Part shown: in pieces, positions 24,332 through 33,811 of the stretch
Numbering within the stretch: the stretch's first letter is position 1
Layout: each line of letters opens with the position of its first letter
Assembly: GCA_039817415.1 (NCBI GenBank)
Contig: JBCBVV010000048.1
Location: 1 to 50,297, forward strand
Length of the DNA stretch: 50,297 nucleotides
Origin: JALEFZ01 sp039817415
GTDB lineage: Bacteria; Bacteroidota; Bacteroidia; J057
Direction: 5' to 3'
Position numbers and translations under genes: made by a program
The notes under the pieces: model-generated
What the model was told of the DNA's origin: nothing
The model's database searches: none
Seen by the model: only the letters and a program-made list of their open reading frames with translations

Positions 24332-25729
24332 ATGAACCTGATCCAACTATACAATGATTACCAATTGAATTTGGAGTTTCCCATTGAGTGTCAGAAGAAT
24401 GAGCTGGATACATTGGGAGAAATATTTTCCTTTGATGGTTATGATGAGTTCATCAAAAAATTCGATGTGTCGAATTATAACCTACTCTCGTCTTTAAATT
24501 TTTACCAGGATAAGGGAAAGGAAGAGCCAGAATTCTTTGTAAGGTCTAGTGGCACAACCTCTTCCTCCAAGTATATCCCGGTGACCTCAGCCTATTTGGA
24601 TGAAAACCATTTCAAATCCGCAAGGTATTGCCTGTACTCTATGATTTTTAATTTTAGGCAGATCCATCTTTTGAGCGGTTCTAATTTGACCATGACGGGA
24701 TATAAATATCCAGATCTTCATCTAGGTAAGGAAGTCTATGATATATCAGCCTTGATTTTCGACAAAAAGCCTCTTGTCTATAAAAACATTGGTTATCCCA
24801 AAAAAATCTTCTACAACTGGGAGTCAAAACTGGAATACCTAGTCGAACATTTTAATAAAATCTCAAGCTCACAGTCCATTTCTGGCGTTCCTACTTGGAT
24901 GTTTAGTCTTTTTCACAAACTGGAAGAAGTATATGGAAAACCTACACGTGAACTATTCCCAAAACTTAAGCTCATCGTGCATGGAGGGGTAAACTTCCAG
25001 AATTACTATAATAGGTTCAATGAATGTTTTCCTGATAGAGAGCTTGAATTCTTTGAAACCTATAATGCAACCGAAGGATTTTATGGGTTTCAGGTATCCA
25101 GAGAAGAAAAGCATCTCCTTCTCGGTGCCAATACGGGGATCTTCTACGAGTTCAGGAACAACAAGGGGACTTTCCCGATCTGGGATGTAGAAATAGGTGA
25201 AAAATATGAACTTCTTATTTCCAATAGAGATGGGGTTTTAAGATACAGTACTGGGGATATTATAGAAGTCCATGCAACCTATCCCTTCCTCTTTACCATT
25301 GCAGGGAGGACAACCGAATTCACCAATGCCTTTGGGGAAGACCTAATATTGGCTCAGGCAAATAAGGCTATCGCCAAAGTCTGTGAGGAATTTAGCTTGA
25401 ATGTCCATGATTTCTTTGTCGTCCCCTTTTACTCCAATGAAAAGGAATTGGGTTACCACGAATGGTATTTCTTTGCAGATCGACCCTTGGAGGACAAGAA
25501 ACAAGTCGCCGATAGGTTAGATCAACTGGTTTGCGAGCTAAATAATAACTACAACCAAAAAAGAAATGGTTCCCTTGCCATGCAGCGATTAAGAATCATC
25601 GAAAGAAATCACGAAGACCTCATTCGAATGTTTCAGTCTCAAGGCAAAGAAATTGGAGGCCAGTCAAAACTTCGAAAGCTCCATAATGACAGAAAAATTT
25701 TGGAATACCTTGACGCCTCCTTGGTTTAA
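24332..25729 (+). CDS. GH3 family acyl-adenylating enzyme (auxin-responsive GH3-like)
   Basis: A 465-residue protein of the GH3 family, ANL-type enzymes that adenylate a carboxylic acid and transfer it, often to an amino acid. Motifs are EFFVRSSGTTSSSKYIPVT (ATP-binding SSGTT loop, about residues 65-80), SGVPTWMFSLF, LIVHGGVNFQNYY and FFETYNATEGFYGFQ (the YNATEG adenylate motif), then YSTGDIIEV. I use the ATG at 24332; an in-frame start at 24230 would add 34 hydrophobic residues not typical of the family. In bacteria the substrate is generally unknown. A 66-bp piece of this gene recurs at 22681-22746. Upstream is a methyltransferase-like gene, possibly co-transcribed. Confidence 0.88.
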   Translation: MNLIQLYNDYQLNLEFPIECQKNELDTLGEIFSFDGYDEFIKKFDVSNYNLLSSLNFYQDKGKEEPEFFVRSSGTTSSSKYIPVTSAYLDENHFKSARYCLYSMIFNFRQIHLLSGSNLTMTGYKYPDLHLGKEVYDISALIFDKKPLVYKNIGYPKKIFYNWESKLEYLVEHFNKISSSQSISGVPTWMFSLFHKLEEVYGKPTRELFPKLKLIVHGGVNFQNYYNRFNECFPDRELEFFETYNATEGFYGFQVSREEKHLLLGANTGIFYEFRNNKGTFPIWDVEIGEKYELLISNRDGVLRYSTGDIIEVHATYPFLFTIAGRTTEFTNAFGEDLILAQANKAIAKVCEEFSLNVHDFFVVPFYSNEKELGYHEWYFFADRPLEDKKQVADRLDQLVCELNNNYNQKRNGSLAMQRLRIIERNHEDLIRMFQSQGKEIGGQSKLRKLHNDRKILEYLDASLV

Positions 25730-25737
25730 TCAGGATC

Positions 25738-26736
25738 TTACAACTTCATGATCTCTTCAAAAATTTCTTCCTCCACTTTAAGCAAGTCATTAGGGAGCAG
25801 TTCAGGGATCAGCTTTTTCCAATCAGCATTCATAGAAAATACCTTTTGAAGGAGGCTCTTCCCCTCCTCTATTTTGCCCATGTTCAGAAGAGAAATGGCG
25901 TGCCAAAACTTCATTTCCTCATTTTCGGGAAACATAGCTTCAGCTGCACCATACTCCGAAAGGGCTTTTTCAGTATCTCCTTCTTCTACAGCGAGATCAC
26001 CCTTATTCATATGTTCATAAGCACGATGAACTTTCAACAGGCGAGTCATTTCTTGGATGGGTGTTGGATGATCTTCAACTCTTAAGTCCACTACCCTATC
26101 CTGCCATACTTTTCCTGTGCTTGTAGGTTTTACAATGAGAATGGCGGCGGATTGTTTTCCTCGTATATCTCCGCCCGCTTCCTGTGCTGCATGCATAGCA
26201 GTCATTAATCGTTCTGCCAGTGGTCCTTCCGCCTGTTCATAAGCAGCGGACATAGCTGGCCATATTTTATCATTGGACATGAGATTAGCCTGTACGGAAT
26301 ATTGTTTCCCTACAATATGACCTGCGGGTTGGATACATTTTGATCCTGTATGAGCGGCTACTCTACCTTGTGCATCGACAATGGCTACTTGCCTTACAGC
26401 TCTTCCTTCGTCTGAGGCAATTAAGGCATCTAAGGTCTGTTGGGCGGAAAGACCTGTTTTCAAGAGAGCCAAGCCTTGAGGGCCGAAATCAGGATTGACA
26501 AAGCTCTGCGTAGCGATTGCCCCTACACCAGCCTCCGCCCAAGTAACCAAGGAGCCTACTGAAAACCAGTGAGATTGTACAGCTACACCAAGTTCACCTG
26601 TTACAGAATCCCTAGCCACGATTGAATAGGTATGGGCAAAGGGTTCATTGCCATAAGCTGTTCGTTGAGCGTAGCTTGTGGTGGAAAAAAAAGAAAAACA
26701 AAATAGGGTTAGAAAGAGGCAGAAAACTGGTCGCAT
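25738..26736 (-). CDS. DUF1028 secreted protein (Ntn-hydrolase fold) with C-terminal helical repeats
   Basis: A 332-residue secreted protein. Residues 1-23 are a signal peptide ending in SYAQ. Residues about 30-225 are a DUF1028 domain with the family opening FAHTYSIVARDSVTGELGVA and the GVGAIATQSFVNPDFG segment; the fold belongs to the Ntn-hydrolase superfamily. The C-terminal ~90 residues are helical and look like one or two TPR-type repeats (EEGDTEKALSEYGAAEAMFPENEE). The substrate is unknown, though a peptidase or amidohydrolase is plausible. It ends only 8 bp from the convergent GH3 gene, with no strong hairpin between. Confidence 0.85.
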   Translation of the reverse strand: MRPVFCLFLTLFCFSFFSTTSYAQRTAYGNEPFAHTYSIVARDSVTGELGVAVQSHWFSVGSLVTWAEAGVGAIATQSFVNPDFGPQGLALLKTGLSAQQTLDALIASDEGRAVRQVAIVDAQGRVAAHTGSKCIQPAGHIVGKQYSVQANLMSNDKIWPAMSAAYEQAEGPLAERLMTAMHAAQEAGGDIRGKQSAAILIVKPTSTGKVWQDRVVDLRVEDHPTPIQEMTRLLKVHRAYEHMNKGDLAVEEGDTEKALSEYGAAEAMFPENEEMKFWHAISLLNMGKIEEGKSLLQKVFSMNADWKKLIPELLPNDLLKVEEEIFEEIMKL

Positions 26737-26783
26737 AGCCGCTAGATTAGATGAATAGCAAAAAAACTACCGCTCAATCTAGC

Positions 26784-26823
26784 AAAAAAGGAAAAGGCTT
26801 GCCCACTTTTGGACAAGCCTTTT
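26784..26823 (-). terminator. Terminator of tRNA-His
   Basis: A 10-bp stem, AAAAGGCTTG (26792-26801) with CAAGCCTTTT (26814-26823), followed on the minus strand by a T-rich tract. It begins right after the tRNA 3' end. Confidence 0.85.
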
Positions 26824-26824
26824 G

Positions 26825-26899
26825 GGTGACTAATGGGATTTGAACCCACGACCCCCAGAACCACAATCTGGTGCTCTAACCAACTGAGCTATAGCCACC
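26825..26899 (-). tRNA. tRNA-His (anticodon GTG)
   Basis: Read on the minus strand. The acceptor stem pairs GTGGCTA with TAGTCAC (one G-U pair), and an extra 5' G (position -1) faces discriminator C, the hallmark of tRNA-His. The D-loop is AGCTCAGTTGGTTAGAGC. The anticodon arm is CCAGA-TTGTGGT-TCTGG with anticodon GTG. The T-arm holds GGGTTCAAATCCC. No full CCA is encoded (CAA follows). Confidence 0.95.
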
Positions 26900-26915
26900 A
26901 TTTATGAATGGAGTG

Positions 26916-26948
26916 CAAATATAATATAATTTTATTTTTTACTCCAAA
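26916..26948 (-). promoter_or_regulatory. Promoter of tRNA-His
   Basis: On the minus strand TTTG (26945-26948), a 21-bp spacer and TATATTTG (26916-26923) fit the Bacteroidota -33/-7 promoter exactly. The -7 box ends 16 bp before the tRNA 5' end. The whole promoter fits in the 65 bp after the stop codon of the PKD protein. Confidence 0.8.
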
Positions 26949-26964
26949 CCTACCCCTTCAATTT

Positions 26965-29900
26965 TTATCGAATTAGGGTTACAGTTCCAGTTCTATAAAA
27001 TTCATCTTCGTTAAATCCGATTCCGGAGATAACATATACATATACGCCTTCCTGTACGGGCTGCCCTTTGAAAGTACCATCCCAGAACTGCGTCCAATCA
27101 GTTGTATAGTAGATGCGCTCTCCCCATCGATTGAAGATACTTACTTCTGCCTGCCTGACTCTTGGAAGGTTAATCGTAAACCTCTCATTTTCAGTAGGAC
27201 CTTCATTATTAGGGGTAAATGCATTTGGTATGTAAACCCTCGGAGGGAAAGGTACACAAGATTCATTAGAAACTGCCTCAGCATTGTTACCTGCAGCTTC
27301 CTCTGCGACTACTCTGTAACAGTATTGCCATTGGGTCGGGAAGTTAGAGATGAGATCTTCAAAGCGCGTTTCAGTTCCTGCGATATTTCTTTCGACCACT
27401 TCAAATTGCCCCGTAGTCTCATTTAGGATTTCAACGCGATAATTTCTCACTCCTAAATCCCATTCCTCATAATCGGTCCAAGTAAGAATAGGGGTAGTAC
27501 CTTCTAATCGGGTTGTCAACAGGATGGACTTACCAAAGTTGCCATAATTAGAGGTGTCTCCACATTGATCCACTACCTGAAGGCGGTAGTAATAGGAGAA
27601 GTCGTCCACAGCTACATCATTGTCATCAAAGCTGGTAGTTCCAATTGGGAATTGGTTAAGAATACTGTAAAAACTACCATCTAACGATTTCTCAAGGATG
27701 TATTCATCAGGCAAATAGCCTGTATAATCCACCCAATCTACCTGAACATAGGAATCATTAACAACCGTAGCGGTAACGACATCACTGACCTCAGTTGGAG
27801 GCAAATGAATAGGTGCTTCACCAGCCAAATCACTAAAGGAAGATTCCTGAATACTCGCAAGACCAATCGCTCTTACACGATAGCTAATCGAATCATAGCA
27901 GAAAGTTTCCAAGTCAGTGTAGGTCGTTACGTTTCCATTCACAACCGCAATCTGCTGCAAGCTTCCAGGGGAGTAATCGGTAGCTCTATAAATTTCGTAT
28001 TGAGCCACATTGAAGCCAATGTATCCATTCCAATCCAGTACAAGACCGTCAAGAATCGGCGTAACCATTAATTCTACCGTACAGTGTTCATCTGTTAGGT
28101 TAAGGTCAGACTCCTCATCACAATCATTGATGATCGAGACTTTATAACAATAAGAATTGGTCTCAGGATCAAGTCCAGGTGTGTTATCGACAAAGGATAC
28201 AGAATCGACATCGATAAGACGTCCAATTTCAATGTTATTGGTCCCATCCAATCTGTAAATCACATATTCCTGGAAATCTGCTCCTGTGTAGGCATTCCAA
28301 TTGATTTCAACCGTACTTTCTGTAAGCACTGATACATTGATGATATCAACTGGATCAGGTACAATGGTTTGTCGAATCGTAATAGGGTGCGGCGCAGAAA
28401 CCTCAGAACAACCCAGAGAGTCAAACACAGTCAAAATCATGAGATAATCTCCTTCGTCTGGGAAGGTTACGTCAAAGGTATCTACTGGAGCTACCGTAGT
28501 CGAACATGTAGTATCATTACTATTGATATCGACCAAGCACCATTCATAAGATTGAATGCTTCTATTGGAAACAGTAGAGTCCCCAAAGAAGGTAATCGTA
28601 ATCGGATTACAGCCAACATTCTGGCTGGAATAAACAACTGGTTGTGGCCTAAACAGGTTGATATAATCAACCTTGGTCAAAGTATCTGCGCACCCTAAAT
28701 TATCAGAGATAATCAAGGTAACGGTATACAAGCCATCCTGATTGTAGGTATGGGCGACTGGGGGAGTAACTCCTGTTAGGGTATCTCCATCCCCGAAAAT
28801 CCATGTCCAAGCCGAAGGAGGGACCGAACCAAAACTTGAATCCTGGAAGACCGCTGTAAAAGGAGCACAACCCGTTGTGTCTGGCGCAAAGAATTGTGGA
28901 ACAGCTCCTTCATATACCGTCAAACCTGTAGTGGTAGTATCTCGACATCCATTATCATCTGTCACAATCAGACTCAGATCATTGTATATCGTATCTCCGA
29001 AGTAGGTGTAAACAGGATTTTGAAGGTTTGACGTATCCCCAGTGGCAAAGTCCCATCTCCATGCTGAAATAGTTGTATCACCAGGCAAGGATAAGTCAAA
29101 GAATGGTACCGTAAAGGCAGAACAACCAAACGTATCTATCGGAGACATGATAGCCGTTGGTCTTCTGAATACACGGGCACTGTCTTGTATGTCAGGCGTA
29201 AACGTACACCCTCTATCATCGGTTAGTACTATCTGTGGGAAGAACATCCCATCAGAGGTATAGACATGGCATACTTCAATGGTGTCAACAAATCCACTTA
29301 ACGTGGTCGAGTCAAATATATCTGTACTTCCATCACCATATAATATGACAGCTGTATTGGCGCCAAAAGTTTCTGCTCTTACACAGACAGTATCTCCCTC
29401 ACAGACCTCATTAGGAAAGACAGAATAGGTACCAGAAGGTCCTGCTACAAAAATATAGTCTTCCTTTAATAGGGTATCTCGACAACCATCCTCATGGGTA
29501 CCAATGGCCAATACATCGTATGAACCAGGAACCTGAAAGAAGGCGCCAACCTGTGGACTATCTACCCCTAGTGCAAATCCCGCAGCATCAAAGTACCAAT
29601 CCCATAGTACCGGATTTCCAGCCGAAGTATCAAATATCTGAACCGACAAGGGTGGACAAATTGCCACCGTGTCTGAGGCAAAAAATCTGATATCAAATGG
29701 CTCAATAAAGATATAATCATCTCTTACCAAGGTATCAGAACAGCCATTAACGTCAGTTGCAATCAGGGTAATATCATAGAAGGTTCCAGTAAGGGAATCG
29801 TCTGGGAAGAAGGCATGAGTAGGTCTTCTATCAGAGGTAGTATCTCCGTCTCCAAAGTCCCAAAAATATGATAACCCAACGCCATTTGATCTGTTAATAA

Positions 29901-32640
29901 ACAGTAGATCATTACCTGCACAAGTGGATGTATCTGAAGTAAAAAATGCAGCCTCTGGCTCCGTAATAGTAACCTGGGTTCCGATAGAATCAGTACATCC
30001 ATTAGAATCCTGAACAAATAAGCGAACCGTGTAAAGACCACCAGCAGCATAGCTGTTGGTAGGATTAACGATTGTACTTAATGGATCAATGGCTCCAGGG
30101 AAATCAAACAATCGAGCCGTGACGGATCCTTTATAGACAACAGCAGTTTCTTCAAATTGAATAGTCTCATTAGGACAGGCAGGGTTTCGGTCAACAGTAT
30201 TCGAAGCATAAACACCAAATACCTCAACTAAACCTTGCTCAAAGGCAGTGTCTGAACACCCAAATTGATCCCTTGCAACCAACATGAAATCATAAATTCC
30301 AGTATCAGCTAGAACTGTATTTGTTTTTGTAGCCTGGAAATTAACCACCGGAACTCCATCTCGGCTAACAAAATACCTAGACCTATTGACCAAGGTATTC
30401 TGAGAGTTATTTACCAAGTTTACTGTGTGCGCTCTACAACCTGATGTATCTAAGGTAGTAAAAGAAGCTACAGGATCTCCTGCATTAACGATGACAGTAG
30501 CTGTATCTGTACAACCAGTGGCGGTGTTAAGAATCGCCTGCTGGAAGACATAAGTCCCAGGAGTAGAAATGGTATATGGAGTAGGTACTTGTGGCCCACT
30601 AAATGCCGCAAAGGGTACTCCATTCACCATCCATGTGTACACATCAGCTGGACCAATAGAGCTATCTGAAAAAGTGATGTCTTGAGGAACACTACAAATC
30701 AAGGTTTCGCTGGTAGTAAATTCTGCACGTGGGGGAGAAACAAAAACGAGGTCATTCACAATGGTAGTATCTCGACATCCGTTGTCATCCACAATTAGAC
30801 CTACACTAAATAATCCTGTATCTGGATAAACAGTACCAGGATTGTGAGTTCCTAAATCCTGAAAAGCACCTGGTGCAACATATTGGAAGTCCCATAAGTA
30901 AGTCCAATCTACATTTTCAGAGTCTGCCAAGAAGGTAATGGGCTCAAAAATACAAACCGTATCCTTATCTACTGTAAAGGTACTTACAGGTAATTCACCG
31001 ACATTAACAGCATTCGCTCTCCGGACTGTATCGGTACATCCATTAGCCGTTTGGATAATTAAAATAACATTGAAATCCCCTGTTTGAGAATAGTTCACGC
31101 TTGGATTACTCACCGTAGATGAGGATGGTGTAACACCTTGACCAGGAAAAATCCATTCATAGCTCACAATCGGATCTACTGGGGAAGAAGAATTGTCATT
31201 GAACTGAACATCCAATGGTGCACAACCTTCTGACGGATCAAAAGTGAAAGAACCATTTGGGGGTGCAATGACAATTGTATCAGTGATGGTCTTCGTACAT
31301 CCTGCAACATTCCCTACCGTAAGGACAACTGGAAATTCCCCAAAGGAAGTATAAGTATGTGAGGGGCTCTGTTGAGTTGATGTATTACCATCTCCAAAGT
31401 CCCATGACCATGTGGTGTTATTAGAAGACTGATCCGTAAAGAAGAAAGGGTTGCCAGGTTGGCAATCTAAGTTTCTATCTACACTAAAAGAGGCTGTGGG
31501 TGTATCCTCTACGGTGATGTAGGAGGTCCTGATCAATGTATCGCCACAATCTACATTATTAGCAAATAAGGAAACCGTATAGGTGCCTGGCGTACTGTAG
31601 GTGTAAGAGGTAATTGCATCTGTTGCATCAATACCTGGAACTTCTCCAAAGTCCCAACCAATTGAGGTAACCCCTCCAGATGACGTTGATTGGAAGTTGA
31701 CAGGATCACCCAGACAAACTGATGTTACATTAGAAGTAAAATCAGCTGTTACTCCTCCAATACCAATCATATTGGGGAAGGTTAATGTATCTGTACAGGT
31801 ATTGTTCCCTGAAACAATTAGTGTTACATCATATTGCCCATCCAAGGCATATGTAACCGGTGGTGGCGTCAACCCATTAAAGGTAGAAGCGCCAGTCGGC
31901 GTTACGCCTCCAGGGAATTGCCACTCGTATGTGATATTAGATAATCCGTTTTCATTGGAGTTGTTGGTAAAATTGACCGTCAATGGTGGATTACAAGCAG
32001 AATTAATATCTACCGAAAAGTCCGCAACTGGAGGTTCATTTGAAATTACCTCGTCATTGAATACGGTAGTAGTTTCACAACCATTAGAATTGGTAACCCT
32101 TAGGATGACATCAATCGTATCGTTAGGCACGTTGATCAGGAAGTTGGGATTCTGTAGGGTAGATGTATAGTTATTGACTGATAAAATCCAAAGCCAATCA
32201 ACGATCCCACCCGCAGAATTGGCTACAGAGGTATCCGTAAATTGAATCGTACCTGGTGCACAAATCTCCAAAGGATCAACCACAAAGCCAGGTTCTGGCT
32301 GAGCATAAATTTCCACAAAACAAGTTTGTGTGATCGTATCGGAGCCGAATGCATTAGTAGCAATCAAGGTAACATCATAACACCCAGGCTGTGTATAGAT
32401 AAAAGTAGGTTGTTCGAGTGTACTTGTTTGGGCAGGAACAGTCGATGTTGACCATTCATAGGTTGTACCTGCACCTCCATTGGTGGTTGTATTTACAAAA
32501 GAAACCACCAACGCCTGGGGGGCACATCTTGTGGTCGGTGTGGATGCATTGAATCCAGCAATAGGTTGCGCCCAAGCTGAAATATCAAGCAAACAGAATA
32601 ACAAAAAAAACGAAGTAACACCTAGTATTCTCTGTCGCAT
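26965..32640 (-). CDS. Giant PKD-repeat protein with T9SS type B (gliding-motility-associated) C-terminus
   Basis: A secreted protein of 1891 residues. The start at 32640 gives a signal peptide (MRQRILGVTSFFLLFCLLD, ending AWAQ); an ATG 24 bp upstream is possible. Residues about 25-1400 are a long tandem array of roughly fifteen PKD-type beta domains, recognised by repeated W-D-F-G-D-G-x-T/S cores (for example WSWDFGDGNTSTQQSPSHTY) and closing strands with cysteine pairs such as GC-T/R-DT. Residues about 1400-1790 contain several fibronectin III-like domains. The last ~95 residues (PNAFTPNNEG... FNRWGERIY... GVYVYVI) are the CHU_C type B sorting signal. It is probably a surface adhesin or structural protein exported by the T9SS. 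Confidence 0.93.
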   Translation of the reverse strand: MRQRILGVTSFFLLFCLLDISAWAQPIAGFNASTPTTRCAPQALVVSFVNTTTNGGAGTTYEWSTSTVPAQTSTLEQPTFIYTQPGCYDVTLIATNAFGSDTITQTCFVEIYAQPEPGFVVDPLEICAPGTIQFTDTSVANSAGGIVDWLWILSVNNYTSTLQNPNFLINVPNDTIDVILRVTNSNGCETTTVFNDEVISNEPPVADFSVDINSACNPPLTVNFTNNSNENGLSNITYEWQFPGGVTPTGASTFNGLTPPPVTYALDGQYDVTLIVSGNNTCTDTLTFPNMIGIGGVTADFTSNVTSVCLGDPVNFQSTSSGGVTSIGWDFGEVPGIDATDAITSYTYSTPGTYTVSLFANNVDCGDTLIRTSYITVEDTPTASFSVDRNLDCQPGNPFFFTDQSSNNTTWSWDFGDGNTSTQQSPSHTYTSFGEFPVVLTVGNVAGCTKTITDTIVIAPPNGSFTFDPSEGCAPLDVQFNDNSSSPVDPIVSYEWIFPGQGVTPSSSTVSNPSVNYSQTGDFNVILIIQTANGCTDTVRRANAVNVGELPVSTFTVDKDTVCIFEPITFLADSENVDWTYLWDFQYVAPGAFQDLGTHNPGTVYPDTGLFSVGLIVDDNGCRDTTIVNDLVFVSPPRAEFTTSETLICSVPQDITFSDSSIGPADVYTWMVNGVPFAAFSGPQVPTPYTISTPGTYVFQQAILNTATGCTDTATVIVNAGDPVASFTTLDTSGCRAHTVNLVNNSQNTLVNRSRYFVSRDGVPVVNFQATKTNTVLADTGIYDFMLVARDQFGCSDTAFEQGLVEVFGVYASNTVDRNPACPNETIQFEETAVVYKGSVTARLFDFPGAIDPLSTIVNPTNSYAAGGLYTVRLFVQDSNGCTDSIGTQVTITEPEAAFFTSDTSTCAGNDLLFINRSNGVGLSYFWDFGDGDTTSDRRPTHAFFPDDSLTGTFYDITLIATDVNGCSDTLVRDDYIFIEPFDIRFFASDTVAICPPLSVQIFDTSAGNPVLWDWYFDAAGFALGVDSPQVGAFFQVPGSYDVLAIGTHEDGCRDTLLKEDYIFVAGPSGTYSVFPNEVCEGDTVCVRAETFGANTAVILYGDGSTDIFDSTTLSGFVDTIEVCHVYTSDGMFFPQIVLTDDRGCTFTPDIQDSARVFRRPTAIMSPIDTFGCSAFTVPFFDLSLPGDTTISAWRWDFATGDTSNLQNPVYTYFGDTIYNDLSLIVTDDNGCRDTTTTGLTVYEGAVPQFFAPDTTGCAPFTAVFQDSSFGSVPPSAWTWIFGDGDTLTGVTPPVAHTYNQDGLYTVTLIISDNLGCADTLTKVDYINLFRPQPVVYSSQNVGCNPITITFFGDSTVSNRSIQSYEWCLVDINSNDTTCSTTVAPVDTFDVTFPDEGDYLMILTVFDSLGCSEVSAPHPITIRQTIVPDPVDIINVSVLTESTVEINWNAYTGADFQEYVIYRLDGTNNIEIGRLIDVDSVSFVDNTPGLDPETNSYCYKVSIINDCDEESDLNLTDEHCTVELMVTPILDGLVLDWNGYIGFNVAQYEIYRATDYSPGSLQQIAVVNGNVTTYTDLETFCYDSISYRVRAIGLASIQESSFSDLAGEAPIHLPPTEVSDVVTATVVNDSYVQVDWVDYTGYLPDEYILEKSLDGSFYSILNQFPIGTTSFDDNDVAVDDFSYYYRLQVVDQCGDTSNYGNFGKSILLTTRLEGTTPILTWTDYEEWDLGVRNYRVEILNETTGQFEVVERNIAGTETRFEDLISNFPTQWQYCYRVVAEEAAGNNAEAVSNESCVPFPPRVYIPNAFTPNNEGPTENERFTINLPRVRQAEVSIFNRWGERIYYTTDWTQFWDGTFKGQPVQEGVYVYVISGIGFNEDEFYRTGTVTLIR

Positions 32641-33138
32641 AATTTCAAATGTCAGTCGTGACAATTCTCTACCTAATCAGTCCTTTTTATATAAACCTAA
32701 TCCCAAGCAAAAAAGCCTATTCTTTCTTGTCCTGCCAGACCATGCCAGAATATTTGCAACACGGGTTCAGTTTACAGGAAAAAATTTTCACTTTTTCCTC
32801 AATAAAAAATGTAATGAAGAGAGGCTTTCCCTCCTCAAATTCAAATAAATTTATTCTAAGATGCGTTAAGGAACATTTACCCCTTAAAAAACACCCTATT
32901 ATCTAACGTTATTTGAGTGGGCAAACATAAAACCTTTTCACTCCCTAAATATGTTTTTCATCCCAGTTTAATTGTAAGTTCTTTTACAATGTGGACAGGA
33001 TATTTACTTTCCATGTAGGAAGAATCATTTTGGCCGTAAAATTACTTCCTTTCAAACATCAAGAGTGGCAAAGTGTACGAATGGTTCTTTTTTTTTATTG
33101 ATGGGGAATATTTATACCCCAAGGGTTCAGTCCCTTTA
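32641..33138. other. Intergenic region upstream of the PKD gene
   Basis: A 498-bp AT-rich stretch between two minus-strand genes. Just after the stop of the small membrane protein gene lie two short hairpins, GGGG/CCCC around 33103-33120 and AAGGG/CCCTT around 33121-33137, without a clear T-run. I find no strict TAnnTTTG promoter on the minus strand and no convincing small gene. Confidence 0.45.
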
Positions 33139-33711
33139 TTATGTCATAGGTTGGCTTAACATATCCAATCTAAAGAACTTTAGATATATCAGGATCACAA
33201 GATAAATGATCATGGGGCCTACATCCAGTACCGACCGAATGAATTTCCACCTTTGGCCCCAATGCAGAACAACCTGAAATATGGTAGAAAATATCAAGAT
33301 GTTACCGCTTAATTTTAAGACCGGGTGGAATGTAATTTGACGATCTACAAAAGGACCTCCTCCTGAATTGGTTGGAAATATATAGTAGTATGGAGTTTTC
33401 AAAAAAATGAAGAGTAGAAGAACAATTAACACTGCCCATTGACTCACAGAAAAGAATAGCCTGATAGAAAATAAATCTCCACCTATTCTTAGCCCCCTTC
33501 CCCAAATCAACATAATACTAGTCAGCCATAGATAGATCATCAGGATATTTCCTAGGCTCCCTGAAAGGTTAAACATCCACATCGTCATGGTAAAGCCATA
33601 TTGGACTAGGGCATGACAAATGAGAACCAAAGGAATCTCTTTCCTTCCCGAAACAAGAAGAAATAGGAATAATGAGATGGATAGGAGAATAAAGCCCAAA
33701 TCAGCCGTCAT
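33139..33711 (-). CDS. Small integral membrane protein, unknown
   Basis: A 190-residue protein with about six hydrophobic segments (for example DLGFILLSISLFLFLLVSG at 4-22 and VLIVLLLFIFL near 93-103) separated by short basic or polar loops. No recognised domain. It lies 100 bp downstream of porQ on the same strand and could be co-transcribed with it, though the family does not suggest a role in secretion. Confidence 0.7.
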   Translation of the reverse strand: MTADLGFILLSISLFLFLLVSGRKEIPLVLICHALVQYGFTMTMWMFNLSGSLGNILMIYLWLTSIMLIWGRGLRIGGDLFSIRLFFSVSQWAVLIVLLLFIFLKTPYYYIFPTNSGGGPFVDRQITFHPVLKLSGNILIFSTIFQVVLHWGQRWKFIRSVLDVGPMIIYLVILIYLKFFRLDMLSQPMT

Positions 33712-33811
33712 TCGAACAAATTAAGTTCAATTGTCCTTACATCAAACCGTGGGTCAGTGGTCAGGACAAATATTCATACCGAACCCACATGGATAGGGAT
33801 TGTTTGGCTTC

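Noticed and set aside
24332..25729. LuxE-type acyl-protein synthetase
   Set aside because: The SSGTT and YNATEG motifs and the HGGVNF segment match the GH3 family better than LuxE.
33103..33137. Terminator after the 33139 membrane-protein gene
   Set aside because: Two short hairpins are present, but no T-run follows on the minus strand, so I only mention them in the gap description.
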